Shown here one piece after another: positions 1 to 6,723 of a stretch of DNA of 64,000 bases. Below the pieces are notes generated by a model, which did no database searches, was not told the DNA's origin, and saw only the letters and a list, made by a program, of their open reading frames with translations. The stretch comes from Hymenobacter sp. UV11 (GTDB taxonomy: Bacteria; Bacteroidota; Bacteroidia; Cytophagales; Hymenobacteraceae), in NCBI RefSeq assembly GCF_004684095.1, contig NZ_SRII01000003.1, forward strand, positions 527,196-591,195, written 5' to 3'. Position numbers and translations under genes: made by a program. Numbering within the stretch: position 1 is the first letter of the stretch; every line of letters begins with the position of its first letter.

Positions 1-541
1 CGCCGTAATCGCCATACAGTGTAATCGCCAACGTTTTCTTGTTGATTACAACACTTTGACAATTAATACTAAAAACGATTTTATCTGGGTAAATCAGGAC
101 GCCTGAACAAATATCTGGACCGTACTTTTTTATCTCAGCCGCCGTGCGAGGGCCATCACAACCCATGTTACAACTAGTTTCATACTGCACCGGCTGCGGC
201 GGCTGCACCACGCTCACCGACGAGTCGGCCCGTGGCAATTGGCCTGGCGCGAAGTAGCTGATTTTTACCACACCCGATGCCCAGGTTTGGATGTGCCGTT
301 TGCTGCCATCGGTGGCTTTTACTTCCAGCATCAGTCGCACCCATTTGCCATCCTTGTAGTCGTGAAAAACTTTGTGCGACTGATACCGCCCGCCCGGCAC
401 TTCGCGCGCCGGCACCGGGTGGCGGCTAAAAGGGTCCTGCGTGGGCGGCCGGTCGCCCTCGTATTGGGCATGGGCAGGAGCCGCGAGCAGGACTAAAGCA
501 GGCAGCAGCCAGCCGGCTCGCCAAAAAAACAGCATACGCAT
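1..541 (-). CDS. Secreted hypothetical protein, 3' end outside window
   Basis: This reading frame is open from an ATG at 541 (a second in-frame ATG lies at 535) to the left edge, so the C-terminus is missing. The N-terminus is a clear signal peptide: two starts followed by WRAGWLLPALVLLAAPAHA, with cleavage likely after AHA. The mature part begins QYEGDRPPTQDPFSRHP and contains KVFHDYKDGKWVRLMLEVKA and several cysteines (ETSCNMGCDGP, DICSG, NCQ). I do not recognise the family. It is probably exported to the periplasm or the surface. No operon partner is visible; the next gene, at 779, is divergent. Confidence 0.7.
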   Translation of the reverse strand, partial: MRMLFFWRAGWLLPALVLLAAPAHAQYEGDRPPTQDPFSRHPVPAREVPGGRYQSHKVFHDYKDGKWVRLMLEVKATDGSKRHIQTWASGVVKISYFAPGQLPRADSSVSVVQPPQPVQYETSCNMGCDGPRTAAEIKKYGPDICSGVLIYPDKIVFSINCQSVVINKKTLAITLYGDYG

Positions 542-778
542 AAAGTAGAGGTAGGAAGTAACAAAGGTCATTATTCCGGTCCTAAAGCCAACAAAACGGC
601 CGCGGCTGACGTGGTCGGGCGCTTTTTGAGCGTTCGCTAGCACCGTGCTCATCCTGGTTTTTTGGGCTGGTACTCATCTGCTTCGCTCTGATTAAGCCCG
701 ACCTTTGCCTTACCTGCTCTATTCTACGCCGCCCGCTGGGCTAGCCAGCCGGCCGCCGCCTTCCTATCAACTACGCTT

Positions 779-1876
779 ATGCTGACCCCTACCCCCTTCG
801 CTGCCGCGCCCCCGGCCTCGCCCTACGCGGCGGTGTTTATTGATTTTGAGAACGTCTATTATTTTCTCAAAAACCACTACCTTGACCCCCAGGACCCCCA
901 CGATTACGCCCTCGACCTGGTGCGCGCCCTGCGCGACTCGCTCAAGCGTGAGCAGGGCCTCGACTCGCTGGTGCTCAACGCCTACGCCGACTTCGACAAA
1001 ATCCCGACCGGCCCGCAGGGCCCGCTCTACCTCATGGGCGTGAGCACGCGCAACGTGCTGGGCACCGACCACAAAAACGCGGCCGACATGCAGCTCTGCA
1101 TCGACGCGCTGGAGGTGCTCTATACCCGGCCCGCCATTGGCACCTTCGTGCTCGTGGCCGGCGACCGCGACTACATTCCCGTGCTCCAGCACCTGCGCCG
1201 TCAGGCCCGGCAGGTGAAAGTGGTGGGCTTCCGCGAAAGCGTATCGGGCGACCTGCTCCAGATGCTGGGCCAGGAGCACTTCATCGACGCCCGCCAGCTG
1301 CTGCCCGCCGAGCGCCTCCAGGCCCTCGAAGACCACCGCACGGCCCGCCTGCGCCTGGGCCAGGACCTGCGCCGCCTGCGCGAGCAGGGTATGGTGGGCG
1401 TGCAGTCGGCCGCCGCCCGCCAGGCCGCCCAAGATGCGGCGGCCTCCGGTAGTGACCTGCCGGCCGAGGATTTGCCCAGCCCGGTGGCCCCCGCGCCCCG
1501 CGCTACCCCCGCCGCCCGCCCCAACCTCCTAGACCAGTTGCTGCAAGAACCGCCGGCCACGTTTGCGCCCATTCGCCGCATCACGCGCGACGATGAGCGC
1601 CGCTGCCTGGAATTTTTATTGGAGCAAGTGCAAAAGTTTGGCGGCCAGCAAGGGGTACCCGAAATATGGGCCAGTCCCTTTCTGCGGCGCCTCACCGACG
1701 TGCTGCCCGAGCTGCCCGATTGGGAGCGCCGCCAGCTGCTGAGCCAACTGCGAGATGCCGGAGCCGTGCGCCTCGAAAAGCGCGAGGGCGAGCCGCACCC
1801 TTTCTCTGTCATTCTCGTCAACTACCAGCACCCCGATGTGCGCGAGCTCAACCCCGGTCCGCTGGAGGAAAAATAA
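779..1876 (+). CDS. NYN domain (LabA/DUF88-like) protein with C-terminal helical domain
   Basis: The first ~190 residues form a NYN domain, a PIN-like nuclease fold. Visible acidic motifs are FIDFEN (D22, N25), KNAADMQLCIDAL (D103, D109) and VAGDRDYIPVL (D129, D131), matching the metal-binding acidic residues of the family. A low-complexity Ala/Pro linker (about 205-260) leads to a C-terminal domain of about 95 residues (RRCLEFLLEQVQKFGG to VILVNYQHP) that resembles a winged-helix or OST-HTH/LOTUS-like module; that second call is inference. A role in RNA processing or decay is likely for the family, but the substrate is unknown. A GACCTTTG sequence near 700 could be the -7 element. The stop codon is followed directly by GGGGGGTAGGG and then a large palindrome. 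Confidence 0.85.
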   Translation: MLTPTPFAAAPPASPYAAVFIDFENVYYFLKNHYLDPQDPHDYALDLVRALRDSLKREQGLDSLVLNAYADFDKIPTGPQGPLYLMGVSTRNVLGTDHKNAADMQLCIDALEVLYTRPAIGTFVLVAGDRDYIPVLQHLRRQARQVKVVGFRESVSGDLLQMLGQEHFIDARQLLPAERLQALEDHRTARLRLGQDLRRLREQGMVGVQSAAARQAAQDAAASGSDLPAEDLPSPVAPAPRATPAARPNLLDQLLQEPPATFAPIRRITRDDERRCLEFLLEQVQKFGGQQGVPEIWASPFLRRLTDVLPELPDWERRQLLSQLRDAGAVRLEKREGEPHPFSVILVNYQHPDVRELNPGPLEEK

Positions 1877-1892
1877 GGGGGGGTAGGGTACT

Positions 1893-2006
1893 AACAAGAA
1901 CGTCATGCTGACGACAGGAAGCATTTCGCGTGCAGCAGTAATTTCTGATAATTAAGATTACTGCTACGAGCGAGATGCTTCCTGTCGTCAGCATGACGTT
2001 CTTGTT
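1893..2006. repeat. REP-like palindrome between convergent genes
   Basis: Long inverted repeat whose outer arms read AACAAGAACGTCATGCTGAC and its complement, with a diverged ~40 nt centre. It separates the ends of two convergent genes (1876 and 2022) and could act as a bidirectional terminator. It shares its outer core with the palindromes at 4150, 30219 and 47212. Confidence 0.85.
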
Positions 2007-2021
2007 GTCACTAGTACCGCC

Positions 2022-2183
2022 TTAGTTGGCGCCGCCCGTGGGGGTGGTAGTCGTGGGTTTGGGGCAGATGGTAGGCTTGGGCTTAGGGTCGCACTTTTTA
2101 TCGTGGTCGAAGCACGAGGTGAGCGCAAAGCTGGTGGCAAGTGCCAGCAGCGGCAGGCGCAGGTACGTAAAAAATCTCGGCAT
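2022..2183 (-). CDS. Small lipoprotein, 53 aa
   Basis: The ATG at 2183 gives MPRFFTYLRLPLLALATS followed by FALTSC, a typical signal peptide with an LTSC lipobox. After the lipidated cysteine comes FDHDKKCDPKPKPTICPK and a Thr-rich tail, so the mature peptide is only about 30 residues. The acidic residues right after the cysteine are compatible with a Bacteroidota surface-export signal, which is inference. A longer frame to 2264 exists but adds 27 residues ahead of the signal peptide, so I prefer 2183. No known family recognised. Confidence 0.65.
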   Translation of the reverse strand: MPRFFTYLRLPLLALATSFALTSCFDHDKKCDPKPKPTICPKPTTTTPTGGAN

Positions 2184-2281
2184 AATGGGGTTGGGTTGAA
2201 AGAAAGGGGGTAGGGCCAGTTGTGCGGGCCACAACTGCTCGAAAAGATACAGCCTTCCCGTCAAACTCCAACGCCTTCAGG

Positions 2282-2884
2282 CTATTGACTCAGCTCAAAC
2301 AGGGGTAGGGGCTGAAGCTGGGCATACTTGCCGCCCATTTTATTCAGCTCCTCGCCGTGCAGTTTTAGGTAGGTATTGTACGCCTTGGCGGCCCTATCGT
2401 AGTGCGAGCGGTAGCCCACCACGTTGGCGTCGGCCAGCTGAATGGCTTCCACGTAGTCGCGGACGCGCTCGGAGGGTGCGTTGCCGTCGGGCGCGGCAAT
2501 AGGTAGCACGATTTTTAGCACTGAATCCTGGACGGCATCGTAGCGGTCGATTAGGGCTGAGGAGGCCATCGTTTGGCGGTCGTAGCGCTGGGCCTGGATG
2601 CGGGCGCGGGCCTGGCGCAGGCTGGCCAGCTGGGCCTGGTTGGCGCCGGGGTACTTGCTGAGGTCTTGCAGCAGCTCGCGCAGGTCGGTCAGCTTCTTGT
2701 CGTCGCTGGTCATCATGCGCGTCCAGTTCACGTCGGCCGAGTCGCGCAGGATGTCGAACTGGCCCCGCACGGCCGTCGGTGAAGCGGGGCTTTCCGTGGT
2801 GGTGGCGGTGGTAGTGGTGGCGTCGGGCTTGCACATGGGCAGCACGGCCAGGGTCAGCAGACCCGCAAAGAGAACGGCTTTCAT
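2282..2884 (-). CDS. Secreted hypothetical protein, possibly LemA-like
   Basis: The ATG at 2884 starts MKAVLFAGLLTLAVLPMCKP, a signal peptide with a probable lipobox cysteine (LPMC), then a Thr/Ala/Ser linker. The remaining ~160 residues are predicted helical and charged. The C-terminal helices (RSHYDRAAKAYNTYLKLHG, then LQPLPLFEL) recall the LemA family, in which arginine, tyrosine and asparagine recur along long helices, but the match is weak. It may be a periplasm-facing lipoprotein of unknown role. The longer start at 2932 is not favoured because it would place 16 residues before the signal peptide. Confidence 0.6.
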   Translation of the reverse strand: MKAVLFAGLLTLAVLPMCKPDATTTTATTTESPASPTAVRGQFDILRDSADVNWTRMMTSDDKKLTDLRELLQDLSKYPGANQAQLASLRQARARIQAQRYDRQTMASSALIDRYDAVQDSVLKIVLPIAAPDGNAPSERVRDYVEAIQLADANVVGYRSHYDRAAKAYNTYLKLHGEELNKMGGKYAQLQPLPLFELSQ

Positions 2885-2957
2885 GAAAACCAAACGAATA
2901 ACCCGGCGGTAATAAGGTGCCGGCGGGCGCACAAAGTTACGTCAGTGAAAGGTGGGG

Positions 2958-2965
2958 TACCTTTG
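2958..2965 (+). promoter_or_regulatory. Candidate -7 promoter box for thiL
   Basis: TACCTTTG fits the Bacteroidota -7 consensus TAnnTTTG. No convincing -33 TTG is seen. Transcription from here would include the palindrome at 2980-3094 in the thiL leader. Confidence 0.45.
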
Positions 2966-2979
2966 TAAGGACTACTAGA

Positions 2980-3094
2980 AAACGGTTGTCATTGCGAGCG
3001 CAGCGCGGCAATCGCCCCAGAACGACACCCACGCCAGTCGTTCGTTCATCGTGCTGGTGTGATTGCCGCGCTGCGCTCGCAATGACAACCGTTT
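2980..3094. repeat. REP-like palindrome in thiL leader
   Basis: The arms begin AAACGGTTGTCATTGCGAGC and close with the complement ending GACAACCGTTT; the core also contains GCAGCGCGGCAATC and its complement. The centre is unique. It lies 17 nt upstream of the thiL ATG. This is a different sequence class from the GTCATGCTGA palindromes. Confidence 0.85.
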
Positions 3095-3111
3095 GCAAAA
3101 ATTATAGATAC

Positions 3112-4143
3112 ATGGCTGATTTAACGCCCCTTTCCCAGCTCGGTGAGTTTGGGCTCATTCGCCGCTTGCAGCGCGACATTACTCTAACGCAGGTTTCCAC
3201 CATCCTTGGCATCGGCGATGATGCGGCCATTCTGGCGCCGCCAGCCGGGCAGGAAGTCGTGGTCAGTACCGATTTATTGGTCGAAGGCGTGCACTTCGAC
3301 CTGTCGTTTTCGCCCCTCAAGCACCTGGGCTACAAGGCGGTGGCTGTGAACGTGTCCGACGTGGCCGCCATGTTTGCTACCCCCACCCAGATTATCGTGG
3401 GCCTGAGCCTACCCGCCCGCTTCACGGTGGAAGCCGTGGAGGAGCTGTACGCCGGCATCAACCTGGCCTGCGAGGCCTATGGCGTCGACCTGGTGGGCGG
3501 CGACACCACCGGCAGCCGTGGCGGACTGGTTATCAGCATCACGGCGCTGGGGCAGGTGGCGGCCGGCCAGGCCGTGCGCCGCAGCGGCGGCAAGCCCACC
3601 GATATTCTGTGCGTGAGCGGCGACCTCGGCGGCGCCTACCTGGGCCTGCAAGTGCTGGAGCGCGAAAAGCAAGCCTTCCTGGCCGACCCCGAAACCCAGC
3701 CCGAACTCGAAAACTACGAGTACATCGTAAACCGCCAGCTCAAGCCCGAGGCGCGCCTCGATATCGTGCACGAGCTGCGCGAGCTGGGCGTGCACCCCAC
3801 CGCCATGATTGATATTTCCGACGGCCTGGCTTCCGAGGTGCTGCACCTGTGCGCCGCTAGCGGCACGGGCGCCCGCGTATTCAGCGAGTACCTGCCGCTG
3901 GCCAACCCTACCCTCGAAGCCGCCGCCGAGTTCAACCTAGACCCCATCATGGCCGCCCTGAACGGCGGCGAGGACTACGAGCTGCTCTTCACCATCCCCG
4001 TCACCGACCACGCCAAGATTAAAAACCACCCCGACATCACCGTCATCGGCCACCTCACCGAGCACGACGACGCGGTGAATCTCATAACGAAGTCGGGCCA
4101 GGCCGTGCCGCTGCAAGCGCAAGGCTTCAATCACTTCAACTAG
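3112..4143 (+). CDS. thiL: Thiamine-monophosphate kinase
   Basis: ThiL phosphorylates thiamine monophosphate to thiamine diphosphate using ATP, the last step of cofactor synthesis. Family motifs are present in order: SQLGEFGLIRRL at the N-terminus, GIGDDAAIL, STDLLVEGVHFDL, NVSDVAAM, GGDTTGS, DISDGLASE and GGEDYELLF. The length of 343 aa is normal for the family. The ATG at 3112 (MADLTPLSQLGEFG) matches the usual start; the frame continues upstream to 2917 only because it reads through the palindrome. A cytoplasmic enzyme with no obvious operon partner. Confidence 0.95.
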   Translation: MADLTPLSQLGEFGLIRRLQRDITLTQVSTILGIGDDAAILAPPAGQEVVVSTDLLVEGVHFDLSFSPLKHLGYKAVAVNVSDVAAMFATPTQIIVGLSLPARFTVEAVEELYAGINLACEAYGVDLVGGDTTGSRGGLVISITALGQVAAGQAVRRSGGKPTDILCVSGDLGGAYLGLQVLEREKQAFLADPETQPELENYEYIVNRQLKPEARLDIVHELRELGVHPTAMIDISDGLASEVLHLCAASGTGARVFSEYLPLANPTLEAAAEFNLDPIMAALNGGEDYELLFTIPVTDHAKIKNHPDITVIGHLTEHDDAVNLITKSGQAVPLQAQGFNHFN

Positions 4144-4149
4144 CACAAA

Positions 4150-4248
4150 CAGAACGTCATGCAGACCGAAGGGAAGCATCTCGCCCGCATCGTTGGAGTA
4201 ATAATCCTGACGATGCGGGCGATTCCCTTCGGTCTGCATGACGTTCTG
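4150..4248. repeat. REP-like palindrome between convergent genes
   Basis: Arms CAGAACGTCATGCAGACCGA and complement, continuing to AGGGAAGCATC. It fills the gap between the thiL stop (4143) and the stop of the opposing gene (4250), so it probably terminates both transcripts. Confidence 0.85.
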
Positions 4249-4249
4249 G

Positions 4250-4624
4250 CTAATCCTCGGGGTAGGGAATGTACACGAAATTCGTAAACTCCTCATCCAC
4301 CACAAAAAGGCAGCAGAATTCGTCGGGGTCCTTCCAGGTTTCCATGAAATCGGCCATTTTCTCGGGGTCCACGATGCCTTGTTGGGCTAATATTTCGAGG
4401 TAGCTGGCGAAGACGTGCCACTGCAAATCCAGCTCGTCGCCGTTGATGAGCAGGCTGCCGAGCTGCACCGTTTGGCGGGCAAACACGAACACCGGGTACT
4501 GCGAAATCTCGCGCTTGCGAATCTGGTAGGAGGCTTCCTTAATGGTATCGGAGGCGGTGGCAAAATCCTTGGTAATTGTGCCCAGGTATTTGCCGTTTAG
4601 CTCGGGGTCGTTGAAGTAGTCCAT
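4250..4624 (-). CDS. Hypothetical protein, 124 aa
   Basis: A soluble, acidic protein beginning MDYFNDPELNGKYLGTITK. No signal peptide or membrane segment. The C-terminus is rich in acidic and aromatic residues (MADFMETWKDPDEF, then FVVDEEFTNFVYIPYPED). It has the look of a conserved cytoplasmic protein of Bacteroidota, but I do not recognise a named domain. It is divergent from the gene at 4661, leaving only 36 nt for both promoters, which include TTACTTTG on the plus strand. Confidence 0.7.
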   Translation of the reverse strand: MDYFNDPELNGKYLGTITKDFATASDTIKEASYQIRKREISQYPVFVFARQTVQLGSLLINGDELDLQWHVFASYLEILAQQGIVDPEKMADFMETWKDPDEFCCLFVVDEEFTNFVYIPYPED

Positions 4625-4660
4625 TGTATTTACTTTGCTGGTAGAATATCAGCGACTATT

Positions 4661-5083
4661 ATGACTTGGGAAATTCATTCTTACGAAGGCGCTGGACAAA
4701 TTGTATTTGGAGCACAGCGGGAAATTATTCGTAAGTTTTTCGACGAAAAACCCAGTGCATTTGAAAGGGGTAGCACTGAGCCAACAGACTATTTTCAAGC
4801 AGCGGGAGTTTTCGTCATCTATGATGAGAATGGCGCTTGTGCAGCAGTTGAGTTTGCAAGTCCAGCGGTAGTAAGCTGGCAAAACAAGCAGTTATTTCCA
4901 CTGCCATTAGGTGAATTACTAAACTTTGTACGTGAACAAGATGCGGAATTAGAAGAGGATGAAAGTGGCTTTACCTCTTATAAAAATGGCGTTGGTTGCT
5001 ACACTGAGGACGCTGAGAAACTCGAAGAGCCTGCCGAAACTATTATCTGCTTCCAGCGCGGATACTATGATGGATTAACCTGA
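4661..5083 (+). CDS. Hypothetical protein, 140 aa
   Basis: Soluble and acidic, starting MTWEIHSYEGAGQIVFGAQR and ending QRGYYDGLT. The base composition is clearly poorer in GC than its neighbours (many AAA, TTT, GAA codons), suggesting a different history. Compact acidic proteins like this are common among immunity proteins of polymorphic toxins, but no toxin gene is nearby and I see no diagnostic motif, so this remains speculation. A TTACTTTG sequence about 25 nt upstream could be its -7 box. It is convergent with rlmD: the stop at 5083 abuts the rlmD stop at 5084. Confidence 0.7.
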   Translation: MTWEIHSYEGAGQIVFGAQREIIRKFFDEKPSAFERGSTEPTDYFQAAGVFVIYDENGACAAVEFASPAVVSWQNKQLFPLPLGELLNFVREQDAELEEDESGFTSYKNGVGCYTEDAEKLEEPAETIICFQRGYYDGLT

Positions 5084-6511
5084 TTACCGCAACTCCAGCA
5101 GCACCACATTCTCCACATGATGCGTGTGCGGAAACATATCCACTGGCTGCACGCGGGTCACTTTATACACCTCGTCCAGCAACTCTAAATCCCGCGCCTG
5201 GGTGGCGGGGTTGCAGCTGATGTAGACAAGGCGGGGCGTGCGCAGGGCCACGAGGCGCTTCACCACGTCTTCGTGCATGCCGGCGCGGGGCGGGTCGGTG
5301 ATGATGACGTCGGGGTGGCCGTGGTGGCTGGTGAAGGCCTCGGTGAGCATGTCCTTCATGTCGCCGGCGAAGAACTCGGTGTTCCCTACCCCATTAATTT
5401 CGGAGTTGACGCGGGCATCGAGCACGGCCTGCTCCACGTACTCGACGCCAACTACGCAGCGGGCCTGGCGGGCCACGAAATTAGCAATGGTGCCCGCGCC
5501 CGTGTAGAGGTCGTACACGAGGTCGGTGGGCTTGATTTCGGCGAAGTCGCGGGCCACTTTGTAGAGGTTGTGGGCGCCGGCCGAGTTGGTTTGGTAAAAC
5601 GACTTGGGGCCGATGCGGAAGCGCAGGCCTTCCATGTCTTCCTCAATGTAGGGCTTGCCTTTATAGCACACTACCTCCAGGTCGTGGAAGGTTTCGTTGC
5701 CCTTGTTATTGAGCACGTAATTGAGCGATGTAATCTGCGGAAACTTGGCGTACACCGCATCGAGCAGGGGTAGGAGAGCCTCGTCGTCGTGGTAGCACTG
5801 CAAAATCACCATCGTTTCGCCGGTGCTCTCGGCGGTGCGGATGATGAGGTTGCGCAGAAGGCCCGTCTGCTTCACCATGTCGCCGAAAGGCAGGCGGTGC
5901 TGGCGCGCATAGTCGCGGATGAAGAGCCGAATTTCATTGCTCGGCTCGGACTGCAAGTGGCAGTGCTCCACGTCTAGTATCTTGTCGAAGCGGCCGGGCG
6001 TGTGGAAGCCCAGCACGCGGCGGTCGTAGTGCGCGGTTTCGTCCTTTATCTGCGCCTCCGTGAGCCAACCGTTGCCGCTGAAGGTGTATTCGAGCTTGTT
6101 GCGGTAGTATTTGCGCTCGGGCGAGGGCAGAATCTGGCGCACCTCAGGCAGCGCCACCTTGCCGATGCGCGTGAGCTGGTCTTCCACCTGCTGCTGCTTG
6201 TAGCTGAGCTGGGCGTCGTAGCTGATGTGCTGCCACTTGCAGCCGCCGCAGGTGCCAAAGTGCTGGCAAAATGGCTCGGTACGCAACTCCGAGCGCTTGT
6301 GAAAGTGGATGGGCGCGGCCTCCATAAACCGCTTGTGGGCCTTGGTGATGCGCAAATCCACAATGTCGCCGGGGGCTACCTGTCCCACAAACACGACGAG
6401 GTTTTCGATGCGAACCAGGCATTTGCCCTCGGCCACCATGTCCTGGATTTCGACGTGCTGAAGGGCGGCGGGCGGGATGGAATTAGCGAGCTTAGTGGCT
6501 TTACTGGGCAT
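5084..6511 (-). CDS. rlmD: 23S rRNA (uracil-C5)-methyltransferase RlmD family
   Basis: Radical-free, SAM-dependent m5U methyltransferase of the RlmD/TrmA class. A short TRAM-like region (residues about 15-70) is followed by the cysteine cluster FCQHFGTCGGCKW that binds a 4Fe-4S centre in this family, then the Rossmann methyltransferase domain (VYDLYTGAGTIANF), TDPPRAGMHEDVV, and the catalytic cysteine in YISCNPATQARDL. The ATG at 6511 (MPSKATKLANS) is preferred over an in-frame codon at 6535. At about 475 residues it has full family length. The exact uracil modified (1939 in E. coli) is assigned by family only; RlmCD-type dual specificity is possible. Confidence 0.9.
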   Translation of the reverse strand: MPSKATKLANSIPPAALQHVEIQDMVAEGKCLVRIENLVVFVGQVAPGDIVDLRITKAHKRFMEAAPIHFHKRSELRTEPFCQHFGTCGGCKWQHISYDAQLSYKQQQVEDQLTRIGKVALPEVRQILPSPERKYYRNKLEYTFSGNGWLTEAQIKDETAHYDRRVLGFHTPGRFDKILDVEHCHLQSEPSNEIRLFIRDYARQHRLPFGDMVKQTGLLRNLIIRTAESTGETMVILQCYHDDEALLPLLDAVYAKFPQITSLNYVLNNKGNETFHDLEVVCYKGKPYIEEDMEGLRFRIGPKSFYQTNSAGAHNLYKVARDFAEIKPTDLVYDLYTGAGTIANFVARQARCVVGVEYVEQAVLDARVNSEINGVGNTEFFAGDMKDMLTEAFTSHHGHPDVIITDPPRAGMHEDVVKRLVALRTPRLVYISCNPATQARDLELLDEVYKVTRVQPVDMFPHTHHVENVVLLELR

Positions 6512-6561
6512 AACTTCTTTTCGGTAGGGGCGCAAAGTTACGCCGCTACCCCAACGGGCTG

Positions 6562-6723
6562 TCTGAACCGCGGATTTATCGGATTCATCGGATTCGTCGG
6601 ATTTTGTGGACGATTAGCCTTACTGCCCTCCGATATAGCAAACAAAAAGCCGCTTTGCTGAGCGGCTTTTTTGCGAGTGGTCGTCCACAAAATCCGACGA
6701 ATCCGACAAATCCGCGGTTCAGA
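6562..6723. repeat. Palindrome built from 9-nt units with nested terminator
   Basis: Outer arms run TCTGAACCGCGGATTT... and its complement ending at 6723, containing tandem 9-nt units of the type ATCGGATTC. The 5' arm has one unit more than the 3' arm. A terminator hairpin sits in the middle. Confidence 0.85.
6644..6672 (-). terminator. Rho-independent terminator hairpin
   Basis: AAAAAGCCGCT, loop, AGCGGCTTTTTT. It lies downstream of the minus-strand gene ending at 6724 and is symmetrical enough to work in both directions. Confidence 0.8.

Noticed and set aside
4661..5083. Reading this gene as a toxin-immunity protein
   Set aside because: The acidic composition alone is not enough; no toxin or secretion gene is adjacent.
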